In this document: piece after piece, positions 1 to 9,247 of the stretch
Position numbering within the stretch: position 1 is the stretch's first letter
Layout: every line of letters starts with the position of its first letter
From: Parapedobacter sp037190485
Lineage (GTDB): Bacteria; Bacteroidota; Bacteroidia; Sphingobacteriales; Sphingobacteriaceae
DNA length: 64,000 nucleotides
Reading direction: 5' to 3'
NCBI GenBank assembly: GCA_037190485.1
Contig: JBBCJB010000005.1
Location: forward strand, 1 to 64,000
The notes under the pieces: model-generated
What the model was told of the DNA's origin: nothing
The model's input: the letters and a program-made list of their open reading frames with translations, nothing else
Databases searched by the model: none
Position numbers and translations under genes: made by a program

Positions 1-40
1 TTGGTCTGCAATTGCGCCTCTTTCGCCCACTCTTCGGCTA

Positions 41-77
41 TTTTTGAGCGCGTAGCAACCAGCTACGAACTCAAAAA
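41..77. repeat. Inverted repeat, 8 bp + 6 bp arms
   Basis: Arms TTTTTGAG and CTCAAAAA enclose a second perfect pair, CGTAGC and GCTACG, around a 5-nt loop, with a 2x2 internal mismatch. There is no T-run after the stem on either strand, so it does not look like a Rho-independent terminator. The minus strand stays open from about position 120 to the window edge, so the repeat may lie inside the end of a gene that starts outside the window. I recognise no product. Confidence 0.5.
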
Positions 78-155
78 CGAGCCTCGATTGAACAAAAGAT
101 GCATCAATTTCGCCATCAAAAATAAAGTTTAAACAAGCTCATAAACCGTTGAATC

Positions 156-1862
156 ATGATGAAATCGATTGTATTGTTATTCCTACTGCCTGCCGTATCG
201 TTTTGCAGACTTCAGGCGAATGAAATCGTGCGTACCCCCATCTCGCCCATACGGGTATTGTGGCAGCAAGGCAACGTGGCCAATACTGCGCAGCTGCTCA
301 AGCCGGGCATCGGGCAGGCCGACCTGACCAATGCCAGCATTTGTGAGTTGAAGAACGAGGGGGGCGTGGAAAGCAGCATCTTGCTGGATTTCGGCAAGGA
401 GCTGCACGGCGGACTGGAAATCGTGACCGGCATGTGGAATCCGGGCAACCAGCCTCGGAACATCCGGATCCGGTTGGGCGAATCGGCCAGCGAAGCGATG
501 GCCGAAATCGGTGAGAAGAACGCAACGAACGACCATGCCATGCGCGATTTCCGTGTCCAGGTACCTTGGCTCGGCAAGATCGAGGTGGGGCCAAGCGGTT
601 TCCGGTTCGCGCGGATCGACCTGCTGGATGCCGATGCCGCGCTGCACCTCAAGGAGGTGCGCGCCATTCATACCTATCGCGATGTGCCATACCTGGGCAC
701 GTTCAACAGCAGCGACGACCGGCTCAACGAAATCTGGCGCACGGGTGCCTATACGGTTCACCTCAACATGCAGGAATACCTATGGGATGGCATCAAGCGC
801 GATCGGTTGGTGTGGGTGGGCGACCTGCATCCTGAGGTCGCGACCGTGAATAGCGTATTCGGTTACAACGAGGTGGTGCCCAAGAGCCTGGACCTCGCGC
901 GCGACGTCACGCCGCTGCCCGGCTGGATGAGTGGCATCAGTACCTACTCCATGTGGTGGATCATCCTGCACCGCGATTGGTACATGCACCACGGCGACAT
1001 TGCCTACCTGAAGCAACAGCAACCTTACCTAGCGGGGTTGGCGAAGCAGATCGTGGCCAACATCGGGCCGGACGGAAAGGAGCAGATGGATGGCCATCGC
1101 TTCCTGGATTGGCCGACGAGCGAGGATCCGGAAGCGATCCACGCTGGTTTGCAGGCCATGGCGATCTGGTCATTGACCACGGCAGCCGAATTGGCCGCCA
1201 TCATCGGGGATGAGGAAACGCGTACGGTTGCCGCGAACGGCGCGGATGCGCTGAAACGCTATACGCCTCCAATGGGGGGCTCCAAGCAGGCAGCCGCGCT
1301 GATGGCACTCAACGGTATGGTCGCCGCCGATGTAGCCAATGAAGAAGTGTTGGCGAAGGATGGTGCGGCCAATTTCTCGACGTTTTACGGGTACTACATG
1401 TTGCAAGCCATGGCCCAGGCGGGGAACCAGCAAGGGGCGCTGGATGTGATCAGGGAATACTGGGGAGCGATGCTCGATCTGGGCGCGACCACGTTCTGGG
1501 AGGATTTCAATATGGATTGGTTGCCCAATGCAGCCCGGATCGACGAACTCGTGCCCGACGGGAAGAAAGACATCCACGGCGACTACGGCGCGTATTGCTA
1601 CGAGGGTTTTCGCCATAGCCTGTGCCACGGTTGGGCGTCGGGCCCCACCGCTTGGCTTACCGAACACGTACTGGGAATCAAGGTGGTTGCTCCAGGGAGC
1701 AAGGTGGTCAAGGTGGCTCCCAATCTCGGCGACCTGGATTACGTTGAAGGGTCATTTCCGACCCCACATGGGGTACTGCATGTAAAGCACACCAAGCAGC
1801 AGGATGGACGGGTGACCTCGGTCATCAAAGCGCCAAAGGGCGTCAAGGTCATCAAGGAGTGA
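156..1862 (+). CDS. Short secreted alpha-L-rhamnosidase-like glycosidase (GH78-type six-hairpin fold)
   Basis: 568 aa with an N-terminal signal peptide (about residues 1-21, ending near LQA). Residues around 205-270 carry the conserved rhamnosidase-type stretch with WDGIKRDRLVWVGD, followed by aromatic-rich helices of an alpha/alpha toroid; the C-terminus forms a small beta domain. The family hydrolyses terminal alpha-L-rhamnosides, and the acidic residues near WDG and GD are the likely catalytic ones. At 568 aa it lacks the N-terminal beta domains of full GH78 enzymes such as the 933-aa one at 53111. It is a single gene, convergent with recA. The activity could be on another deoxysugar glycoside; the fold assignment is firmer than the substrate. 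Confidence 0.75.
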   Translation: MMKSIVLLFLLPAVSFCRLQANEIVRTPISPIRVLWQQGNVANTAQLLKPGIGQADLTNASICELKNEGGVESSILLDFGKELHGGLEIVTGMWNPGNQPRNIRIRLGESASEAMAEIGEKNATNDHAMRDFRVQVPWLGKIEVGPSGFRFARIDLLDADAALHLKEVRAIHTYRDVPYLGTFNSSDDRLNEIWRTGAYTVHLNMQEYLWDGIKRDRLVWVGDLHPEVATVNSVFGYNEVVPKSLDLARDVTPLPGWMSGISTYSMWWIILHRDWYMHHGDIAYLKQQQPYLAGLAKQIVANIGPDGKEQMDGHRFLDWPTSEDPEAIHAGLQAMAIWSLTTAAELAAIIGDEETRTVAANGADALKRYTPPMGGSKQAAALMALNGMVAADVANEEVLAKDGAANFSTFYGYYMLQAMAQAGNQQGALDVIREYWGAMLDLGATTFWEDFNMDWLPNAARIDELVPDGKKDIHGDYGAYCYEGFRHSLCHGWASGPTAWLTEHVLGIKVVAPGSKVVKVAPNLGDLDYVEGSFPTPHGVLHVKHTKQQDGRVTSVIKAPKGVKVIKE

Positions 1863-1904
1863 TGATGATCTTGACGCCCGGCAATTGCGGATGGCCGGCC
1901 TGCA

Positions 1905-2918
<1,014 letters not shown>

Positions 2919-2938
2919 CGTTTTAGCAGTTGTTTGGC

Positions 2939-2946
2939 CAAAGGTA
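2939..2946 (-). promoter_or_regulatory. -7 box of the recA promoter (TACCTTTG)
   Basis: On the minus strand this reads TACCTTTG, a perfect match to the Bacteroidota -7 consensus TAnnTTTG, about 20 nt before the recA start codon. No good TTTG -33 box is seen at the expected distance. I could not identify a LexA operator. Confidence 0.55.
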
Positions 2947-2961
2947 ACATTAAGTTTTGAA

Positions 2962-3612
2962 TTATGCTAATTTTTTTATATTTTTCTCAAAATACCGGCA
3001 CATCCACGTGATGGGGCATTCGGTGCATTTGGGTTTGCGGGCCACGCAGATGTAGCGCCCATGCAGAATCAGCCAGTGATGGGCGATAGCCAAGGTCTCT
3101 TCGGGCAGCTGCTTGACCAGCTGCTTTTCGACGGCCAGTGGCGTTTTGGCATTGTCCGTGAGGCCGATGCGGTTCGCTACGCGGAACACATGCGTGTCAA
3201 CGGCGATGGCGGGCGCATTATACACGACCGACGCGATGACGTTGGCGGTCTTGCGGCCCACACCGGGCAAGGTCTGGAGCGCGGTTACCTCATGGGGCAC
3301 CACGCCGCCGAAATCGTCCAGGAGCTTCCGGGCCATGCCCACCAGGTGCTTGGCCTTGTTGTTGGGGTAGCTTACGCTCCGGATGTAGGTGAATACCTCG
3401 TCTGGCGTGCTAGCCGCCAGGCTTTCGGCTTCCGGGAAGCGCTCGAACAGGGCGGGGGTGACTTGGTTGATGCGCTTGTCCGTGCATTGCGCCGAAAGGA
3501 TGACGGCCACCAACAGCTCGTAAGGATTCCGGTAGTGCAATTCGGTCTGGGCATCTGGATTATGGGTGGAAAAGTAGGCGACGAAAGCCTCGTATCTTTC
3601 CTTTTTGCGCAT
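2962..3612 (-). CDS. nth: Endonuclease III (DNA glycosylase/AP lyase)
   Basis: 216 aa, full length. The helix-hairpin-helix LPGVGRKTANV is at residues 115-125 with catalytic Lys121, and the catalytic Asp139 follows in VDTHVF. The C-terminal [4Fe-4S] motif is C189-x6-C196-x2-C199-x5-C205. The enzyme removes oxidised pyrimidines and cleaves abasic sites in base excision repair. It starts 15 nt after the small gene at 3628-3828, so the two are probably cotranscribed. Confidence 0.97.
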   Translation of the reverse strand: MRKKERYEAFVAYFSTHNPDAQTELHYRNPYELLVAVILSAQCTDKRINQVTPALFERFPEAESLAASTPDEVFTYIRSVSYPNNKAKHLVGMARKLLDDFGGVVPHEVTALQTLPGVGRKTANVIASVVYNAPAIAVDTHVFRVANRIGLTDNAKTPLAVEKQLVKQLPEETLAIAHHWLILHGRYICVARKPKCTECPITWMCRYFEKNIKKLA

Positions 3613-3627
3613 GACGCTTTCCGCTCG

Positions 3628-3828
3628 CTAATTCGATGCACGCCACGCTTTCGAATAAGCCGTGATCCGATCGACACAGTCCAATCCGGGTTGGCGAAAC
3701 AGCGTGTTCATCTTAGGTTTGAGGAAATCAAAAAACAGCTTGTCGTCCATGCCCAATTGGATATGCTCGCTGTCTAATTTTTTGATGTTGCCGTGGGTTG
3801 ATGTACTGGAGGTATACGTTTCTGTCAT
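3628..3828 (-). CDS. Small hypothetical protein upstream of nth
   Basis: 66 aa, starting at the ATG MTETYTSS; a GTG two codons upstream is possible but less likely. The sequence is soluble and mixed-charge, with no signal peptide or membrane segment. I recognise no family. Its 15-nt spacing to nth and same strand suggest cotranscription. An A/T-rich stretch upstream (about 3840-3870) probably holds the promoter. Real-gene status rests on position and an uninterrupted frame, so it is moderate. Confidence 0.6.
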   Translation of the reverse strand: MTETYTSSTSTHGNIKKLDSEHIQLGMDDKLFFDFLKPKMNTLFRQPGLDCVDRITAYSKAWRASN

Positions 3829-3906
3829 AAGCACCGCTATTTGTTTTGTTGTTTTGTTTTAAGATAACGAACAAAAGGCGGCGATAGTATGCCTTTCGAA
3901 ACGTTT

Positions 3907-5550
3907 TTATCGTTTTTTAGCCACTTCCGTAGCTTTCTGCTCGGCCAGTTGAAGGGCCTTGTAGGCGTTCACGATGCCACCCGTTACGCAGATGTCGTTC
4001 ATCGAGACCCGCATCGACCGCCCATCGGGCCCGGTTACTTTGACCCGCTGGTCTACGCGCGTCACCGATTGCATGATCACGCGCTTCACTTCGGGCGCGG
4101 GCAATTCGGGGTAGTAAGACCGGATCAATGCCGCCAGTCCGGCCACCACCGGTGACGCCATGCTGGTGCCCTGTTGGTCTTTGTAGGTGGATCCAGGCAT
4201 GGTGGAGTTTATCTTGACCCCAGGCGCGAAAACGTCGACCGAGCGGCGGCCGTAGTTCGAGAAGCTGGCCACCAGTTCGTTGTCGTTTTTCCATTGGGTG
4301 GCGCCGACCTCGATCCAAGCCCCGGCTTCGCCCTTGTTGATGCCCAGGCTATCCACGAAGTTCCTGTTCGGGAAGTTGGGGTTGGCGTCGTTGTCCTGCC
4401 CGTCATTGCCCGCGGCGTGTACCAACAAGACATCGTTTTCCATGGCAAAGCGCACGGCATCATCCACCACCTGCTTATCTTTGGCAAACGGCTTGCCGAA
4501 ACTCATGTTGATGACCTTCGCGCCGTTTTCAACCGCATAGCGGATGGAATTGGCCACGTCTTTGTCGCGCTCGTCGCCGTCCGGGACGGTGCGCAAAGCC
4601 ATGATGCGCACGTTGTCTGCCACGCCGTTGATGCCAATGCCATTGTTTCGAATGGCCCCGATGATGCCGGCTACGTGCGTGCCATGTCCCGCGTCGGGCC
4701 CGATGACGTCCGGATTGCCGTAATAGCGCTCACGGCTGTTTTCGTAATCATCGCCCACGATGTGGCGCGAGTCGTAGTCTTTGTTGAGGTGGTAATTGAC
4801 TTGGTTGTTGTAATGCTTCACGCCTTCTTCAAGCTCTTCGTGGAATTTGTCGAAGTCGGGTTCATCCTTCAGCTCCTTTTTGACGATTTTCAGCGCCATC
4901 TTCTCCAGGTCGTCCCCCGCCTTGTATTTGTCGAAGTCGGCCAGGGTCGGTTTCTCCTTCCCGATGCGCGCCACCATGGTATCCACCGCGCGTTTGAGCC
5001 CGGTGTAGCTGATTTGACCGAAGCGCGCTTGCTGCATCTTGTTTGCGTAGTAGGTGACCATTTTCTGGTATTCCTGGAATTCGCGGCGTTCCTCGCCGTC
5101 CATCGGGGTGGTGGGGAGTACCGATACGTATTTGGGCTCCAGGTTCTTGACCAGGCGCGTTACCTCCATGTTGTCGAATTCAACGTTCTCGCCATTGGCG
5201 TTTCCGATGAAGTTCCAGCCATACTTGTCATTGATGTAGCCATTGCCGTCTGCGTCCACGCCGGTAGACGCGCTGTCCTTTTCGTTGATCCAGATGATGT
5301 CCTTGAGGTCTTCGTGGTGCACATCCACGCCGCCATCGATGACGGCAACCACGACGGGGGTGCTTTTCTTGCCTTTGAGCAGCTGTTCGTAGGCTTTTTC
5401 CGTACTGATGCCCATCACCCCGTCGCGCTCGTAATCGAGGTTGAACCAATTTGTCGGCGGGGAGTCTTTTGCCTGGCCAAAGGAAAACAGGGGAGCGGAA
5501 AGGGTAGCGAGGCTGAAAAGAAATGCATGAAGCAAGTTACGGAACACCAT
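3907..5550 (-). CDS. Secreted S8 family serine peptidase (subtilase)
   Basis: 547 aa with a signal peptide (about residues 1-26, ending FSFGQA). The catalytic triad is visible: Asp72 in VAVIDGGVD, His292 in GHGTHVAG and Ser463 in GTSMASP, with the oxyanion Asn in HAAGND. About 180 residues sit between the Asp and His motifs (about 110-285), rich in charged residues and Tyr, far more than in classical subtilisin; such inserts are known in Bacteroidota subtilases. It acts in the periplasm or outside the cell. It is transcribed from its own -7 box at 5582-5589. Confidence 0.93.
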   Translation of the reverse strand: MVFRNLLHAFLFSLATLSAPLFSFGQAKDSPPTNWFNLDYERDGVMGISTEKAYEQLLKGKKSTPVVVAVIDGGVDVHHEDLKDIIWINEKDSASTGVDADGNGYINDKYGWNFIGNANGENVEFDNMEVTRLVKNLEPKYVSVLPTTPMDGEERREFQEYQKMVTYYANKMQQARFGQISYTGLKRAVDTMVARIGKEKPTLADFDKYKAGDDLEKMALKIVKKELKDEPDFDKFHEELEEGVKHYNNQVNYHLNKDYDSRHIVGDDYENSRERYYGNPDVIGPDAGHGTHVAGIIGAIRNNGIGINGVADNVRIMALRTVPDGDERDKDVANSIRYAVENGAKVINMSFGKPFAKDKQVVDDAVRFAMENDVLLVHAAGNDGQDNDANPNFPNRNFVDSLGINKGEAGAWIEVGATQWKNDNELVASFSNYGRRSVDVFAPGVKINSTMPGSTYKDQQGTSMASPVVAGLAALIRSYYPELPAPEVKRVIMQSVTRVDQRVKVTGPDGRSMRVSMNDICVTGGIVNAYKALQLAEQKATEVAKKR

Positions 5551-5581
5551 ATACAGGTCTTAAATATTTTATGTGCGCGGG

Positions 5582-5589
5582 CAAAGATA
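5582..5589 (-). promoter_or_regulatory. -7 box of the subtilase promoter (TATCTTTG)
   Basis: The minus strand reads TATCTTTG, a perfect TAnnTTTG match, 31 nt upstream of the subtilase start codon. The -33 region is not convincing. Confidence 0.5.
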
Positions 5590-5700
5590 GTGTTTCCCGC
5601 CACGCGTAAATGTTAAAGTTTGATAAATATCCCCGCCAAAGGTTTAACGTAACGAGATTATTTCTTTCATTTGCAATAACGCTGAAATAAGCTGAATAAT

Positions 5701-7866
5701 ATGCATACACATGAAAAGAAAGCTGTTTATTTTTTGTTGATGAGCTCCATCCTGACTTCCTGCACAGCGGATAGCACCCGTAAAGCGAATGAATATGAAT
5801 GGCCGGGCGCCGAAGCGCCCGTAGCGGCCGAGAAGCCCCATAGCCGGACGTTGCATGGCGATACCGTGCAAGACCCGTACTTCTGGCTGAACGACTATTT
5901 CAAGAAAGGACCGGATTCGGCAGCGGTCATCGACTACCTGGAGGCCGAGAATGCCTATACCGATGCGATGATGAAAGCCACGGAACCGCTGCAGGCCAAA
6001 CTGTTCGATGAAATGAAAGGACGGATCAAGGAACAGGATGAATCCGTGCCTTATTTCAAGAACGGTTATTATTACTATACGCGTACGGAGCTCGGCAAGC
6101 AGTACTTCAAGTTCTGCCGCAAGAAAGGCTCGCTCGACGCCCCTGAGCAGGTACTGGTGGATGTGGATGCGCTGGCCGAAGGACATCCCTATTATTCGGC
6201 AGGCGGTTTCAACGTGAGCCCAGACAACAGGTTGATCGCCTATGGAGTGGATACGGTTTCGCGCCGGCAATACACCCTGCACATCAAGGACCTGGAGACC
6301 GGCGAGGTGCTGGCGGATGCCATCCCAAACACGTCTGGAGGATCGGTGTGGGGCAACGATAACCGTACGTTGTTCTATACGCATAACAACCCATCCACCT
6401 TGCTTTCCGAAAAGATCATGCGCCATGTGCTGGGTACCGAGAGCCAGCGGGATGCGTTGGTTTACCACGAACAAGACAATACCAATTACATCGGTGTGAG
6501 CAAGGCCAAGTCGGGCAAGTTCATCTACATCCATTCAGAGGGTACGCTATCGTCCGAGGTACGCTACCTCGACGCCGATGATCCGCTGGGCGCATTCAAG
6601 GTGTTCCAGCCCAGGCAGAAAGACGTCTTGTACAATGTGACCGCCTTGGACGACCGCTTTCTCATCGTGACCAACCAAGACGCCAAGAATTTCAAGCTCA
6701 TGGAATGCCCGTTGGATCAAACCGGCGTGGCACATTGGCGGGAGGTGATCCCGCACCGCGAAGATGTGTTGCTGGAAGAGGTGGATGAATTCAAGGATTT
6801 CCTGGTGGTGTCCGAGCGGAAGAACGGCCTGATTCAATTGGCCATCCGCAAGCTGGCCGATGGCACGGCCCATTACCTGGATTTCGGGGAGGAAGCCTAT
6901 ACCGCCTACACCGCTGCCAACCCGGAATACCGAACCGCCACGCTGCGTTACGGCTATACTTCGCTGACCACCCCGTCGTCCACCTATGACTATGACATGG
7001 GCACCCGCGAAAAGACGTTGCTGAAGCAGCAAGAGGTGGTGGGCGGCTACACCGTGGAAAACTACGTGACCGAACGGTTGTATGCAACGGCCGGCGATGG
7101 TACGCGGGTACCGATATCGCTGGTGTATAAAAAGGGGTTCAGGAAAGACGGCCATGCGCCCTTGTTGCTTTACGGGTACGGCTCCTACGGTGCCACGATG
7201 GATCCGTCGTTCAGTTCCAACCGGCTCAGCCTGCTGGATCGCGGTTTCGTCTATGCGATTGCGCACATCCGCGGAGGCCAGGAAATGGGGCGGCAGTGGT
7301 ACGAAGACGGAAAACTGCTCAAGAAGAAAAACACGTTCACCGATTTCATCGACTGTGGCAGGTTCCTGGTGGAGCAGGGCTACACTGCGCCCGCGCACCT
7401 GTATGCGCAGGGTGGGAGTGCTGGCGGGCTGCTGATGGGTGCCGTGGCCAACATGGCGCCAGACCTGTGGCATGGACTCGTGGCGCAGGTGCCTTTCGTG
7501 GATGTGGTGAACACCATGCTCGATGAAACCATCCCGTTGACCACCAACGAATACGACGAATGGGGCAATCCCAATGAACAGGAAGCGTATGCGTACATCA
7601 AGGGCTACTCGCCCTATGAGAACATCGAGGCCAAGGCTTATCCGAACTTACTGGTGACCACGGGGCTGCACGATAGCCAGGTGCAGTATTTCGAACCGGC
7701 CAAGTGGGTGGCGAAGCTGCGTGCCACCAAGACCGACGGCAACGTGCTGCTGCTGAAAACCGAAATGGACTATGGCCACGGCGGGGCGTCCGGGCGGTTT
7801 GACTACCTCAAGGACGTGGCGCTGGAGTTTGCATTCCTCTTCGCGCTCGAGGGCATCACGGAGTAG
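5701..7866 (+). CDS. Oligopeptidase B-like S9A peptidase, lipoprotein
   Basis: 721 aa. A lipoprotein signal ends at Cys21 (SSILTSC). An N-terminal seven-bladed propeller region (about 50-440) is followed by an alpha/beta-hydrolase domain with Ser573 in GGSAGG, Asp658 in GLHDSQ and His693 in YGHGG. This matches oligopeptidase B and prolyl oligopeptidase, which cut short peptides after basic residues or proline. The lipobox places it in the cell envelope, unlike cytosolic E. coli PtrB. Its last 11 nt overlap the end of the convergent small gene at 7856. Confidence 0.92.
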   Translation: MHTHEKKAVYFLLMSSILTSCTADSTRKANEYEWPGAEAPVAAEKPHSRTLHGDTVQDPYFWLNDYFKKGPDSAAVIDYLEAENAYTDAMMKATEPLQAKLFDEMKGRIKEQDESVPYFKNGYYYYTRTELGKQYFKFCRKKGSLDAPEQVLVDVDALAEGHPYYSAGGFNVSPDNRLIAYGVDTVSRRQYTLHIKDLETGEVLADAIPNTSGGSVWGNDNRTLFYTHNNPSTLLSEKIMRHVLGTESQRDALVYHEQDNTNYIGVSKAKSGKFIYIHSEGTLSSEVRYLDADDPLGAFKVFQPRQKDVLYNVTALDDRFLIVTNQDAKNFKLMECPLDQTGVAHWREVIPHREDVLLEEVDEFKDFLVVSERKNGLIQLAIRKLADGTAHYLDFGEEAYTAYTAANPEYRTATLRYGYTSLTTPSSTYDYDMGTREKTLLKQQEVVGGYTVENYVTERLYATAGDGTRVPISLVYKKGFRKDGHAPLLLYGYGSYGATMDPSFSSNRLSLLDRGFVYAIAHIRGGQEMGRQWYEDGKLLKKKNTFTDFIDCGRFLVEQGYTAPAHLYAQGGSAGGLLMGAVANMAPDLWHGLVAQVPFVDVVNTMLDETIPLTTNEYDEWGNPNEQEAYAYIKGYSPYENIEAKAYPNLLVTTGLHDSQVQYFEPAKWVAKLRATKTDGNVLLLKTEMDYGHGGASGRFDYLKDVALEFAFLFALEGITE

Positions 7867-8092
7867 CCGGTGGGGCGCTTTGTTCTTGCGCTTCCTTTTT
7901 CCGCAATTCGAAATTCTCGACGGCATTGCGGGATGCACGTTGCGTGGATACGATGGTAGCCGCTAGCGCCGCGACGACCACGAGGATAATGCCCCAGATG
8001 CCTTTGCGCCGATCCTGCTTCATCAGCCAAATCAGGAAGGCAATGAGGGGGATGGCGAAGATGCCGAAGAAGAACCAACTGGTTGTTGTCAT
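7856..8092 (-). CDS. Small two-helix membrane protein
   Basis: 78 aa, starting at the ATG MTTTSW. Two hydrophobic helices (about residues 5-23 and 32-49) are separated by the basic loop KQDRRK and followed by a charged tail rich in Arg, Glu and Gln. The upstream box GACCTTTG at 8097-8104 differs from TAnnTTTG by one base and supports this start over an in-frame one at 8197, which would lie inside the divergent arginine leader. I recognise no family. It probably sits in the inner membrane with a C-terminal soluble tail. Confidence 0.65.
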   Translation of the reverse strand: MTTTSWFFFGIFAIPLIAFLIWLMKQDRRKGIWGIILVVVAALAATIVSTQRASRNAVENFELRKKEAQEQSAPPATP

Positions 8093-8117
8093 GCTGCAAA
8101 GGTCGTAAAATTGTTTT

Positions 8118-8148
8118 TTTGTTAACAAAAATATTTTTATTACCTTTG
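8118..8148 (+). promoter_or_regulatory. Promoter of the arginine leader and operon
   Basis: TTTG at 8118-8121 and TACCTTTG at 8141-8148 are separated by 19 nt. Both boxes match the Bacteroidota sigma-factor consensus perfectly. Transcription would start near 8152, giving a leader of about 300 nt before the GNAT gene at 8454. Confidence 0.8.
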
Positions 8149-8187
8149 GCACCTTAATTGCAGCGAGGCTGTAATTCACAGTTGAAA

Positions 8188-8319
8188 ATGAACACAAAAG
8201 AAATCATAGCTGTACCTTTCCTGTCGTGCTTCCAGCAACGCACGATGTGCTTTTTGTGTGATTTAGCCATCGAAAAGCCGGTGCTACGGCTCCGACGACC
8301 CATATTGCCCCGGGCTTAA
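8188..8319 (+). CDS. Putative arginine-rich leader peptide (43 aa)
   Basis: The ORF begins with ATG 36 nt after the predicted transcript start and ends with TAA at 8317-8319. It encodes 43 aa. Arginines are at residues 18, 34, 36, 37 and 42, so four fall in the last ten residues (VLRLRRPILPR). It lies alone in the 300-nt leader of a cluster that makes arginine. By analogy with amino-acid attenuators, ribosome stalling at the Arg codons when charged Arg-tRNA is scarce could control read-through into 8454. It is also rich in Cys (14, 21, 24) and Phe. The ORF is seen directly; the role is inference. Confidence 0.55.
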   Translation: MNTKEIIAVPFLSCFQQRTMCFLCDLAIEKPVLRLRRPILPRA

Positions 8320-8395
8320 TCAGGGGCATCCCTCTCCATACCGGTACGGATTGAAGTCCAGGCCCGTACTAAACTAAGCAGTGATTCATTTTTTT
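8311..8395 (+). promoter_or_regulatory. Candidate attenuator region after the arginine leader
   Basis: Two mutually exclusive pairings are possible. CGGGC (8311-8315, over the last Arg codon) can pair with GCCCG (8362-8366). Alternatively GTACGG (8344-8349) can pair with CCGTAC (8364-8369). A T7 run follows at 8389-8395, but it is 19 nt from the second stem, so this is not a canonical terminator. A competing-stem switch is plausible, not shown. Confidence 0.35.
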
Positions 8396-8453
8396 AACGC
8401 AAACAAACACCAAATCGGTTGGTTGTTTTCAATCTTGGGGGTCGTACAGTACA

Positions 8454-9164
8454 ATGGTACTTTCTGATTTTTTGGTAATACCCGCTAACGAAACGCATGT
8501 AGGCTATGCCGAGCAGATCTGCGAGGAGATGGCCGAATCGGCCAAAGCCCGGGGTACGGGCATCGCCCGCCGCAGCCCGGAATATGTGGCCAATAAGATG
8601 CGTGAGGGCAAATCGGTGATCGCATTGCGGAAAGCCGACAAGGCCTGGGCTGGCTTTTGCTACATCGAGACGTGGAGCCACGGCGATTTCGTGGCCAACT
8701 CGGGTTTGGTGGTCAATCCGGAGTTCCGGAAAGTGGGATTGGCCAAAGCCATCAAAAAACGTATCTTTGACCTCTCGCGGGAAAAATACCCCAAAGCCAA
8801 GATCTTCGGACTCACCACCGGTTTGGCGGTGATGAAGATCAATTCGGATCTGGGTTACGAGCCGGTCACCTATGCGGAGCTGACACAGGACGAGGATTTT
8901 TGGAAAGGCTGCCAAAGCTGCGTGAACTACGACATCCTGACCATGAAGCAGCGCAAGAATTGCATGTGTACCGCGATGTTGTGGGATCCCGTAGAGAAGG
9001 AAAAGGAATTGCGTGAACGGATCGAGATGAAGGCCAAGGCGAAAGAGCGGCTCAAACAGATCACGAAGAAGTCTTCGCTCTTGAAGCGCATCGAAGCCAA
9101 GTTGTGGAAATCCACCAAGAAAATGGTAACGGCTTTCGCCGCGCGGTATCCGGGGACGGCATAA
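8454..9164 (+). CDS. GNAT N-acetyltransferase, probable N-acetylglutamate synthase of the arginine pathway
   Basis: 236 aa. A GNAT fold covers about residues 5-145; the acetyl-CoA loop is RKVGLAKAI (92-100), though Ala replaces the usual second Gly. Residues 150-175 carry C153-x2-C156 and C170-x-C172, and the C-terminus (180-230) is a highly basic, probably helical tail. It is the first gene of a run with argG and argC, the normal position of the Bacteroidota enzyme thought to acetylate glutamate. It is unrelated in length to the kinase-fused E. coli ArgA. The exact substrate is inferred from context. Confidence 0.75.
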   Translation: MVLSDFLVIPANETHVGYAEQICEEMAESAKARGTGIARRSPEYVANKMREGKSVIALRKADKAWAGFCYIETWSHGDFVANSGLVVNPEFRKVGLAKAIKKRIFDLSREKYPKAKIFGLTTGLAVMKINSDLGYEPVTYAELTQDEDFWKGCQSCVNYDILTMKQRKNCMCTAMLWDPVEKEKELRERIEMKAKAKERLKQITKKSSLLKRIEAKLWKSTKKMVTAFAARYPGTA

Positions 9165-9194
9165 TAACAGTAGCATATATCGATAGTGGTATGA

Positions 9195-9216
9195 AACCTG
9201 CGATGAAATGCAGGTT
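9195..9216 (+). repeat. Stem-loop between the GNAT gene and argG
   Basis: AACCTGC (9195-9201) and GCAGGTT (9210-9216) form a perfect 7-bp stem with an 8-nt loop, 31 nt before the argG start. There is no adjacent T-run, so it may be an mRNA processing or stability element rather than a terminator. Confidence 0.4.
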
Positions 9217-9247
9217 CCATGAGGCAAAAAAAACAATTAGTTATCGA

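Noticed and set aside
4174..5616. 480-codon open frame on the plus strand
   Set aside because: It is antisense to the subtilase gene, which has a complete catalytic triad; its translation is low-complexity, rich in Val, Phe and His.
8389..8395. T-run as a classical Rho-independent terminator of the arginine leader
   Set aside because: The nearest good stem ends 19 nt upstream, too far; only a weaker attenuation claim is kept.
9104..9247. N-terminal extension of ArgG
   Set aside because: It overlaps the GNAT gene and would push the ATP-binding loop some 50 residues from the N-terminus, unlike any ArgG.
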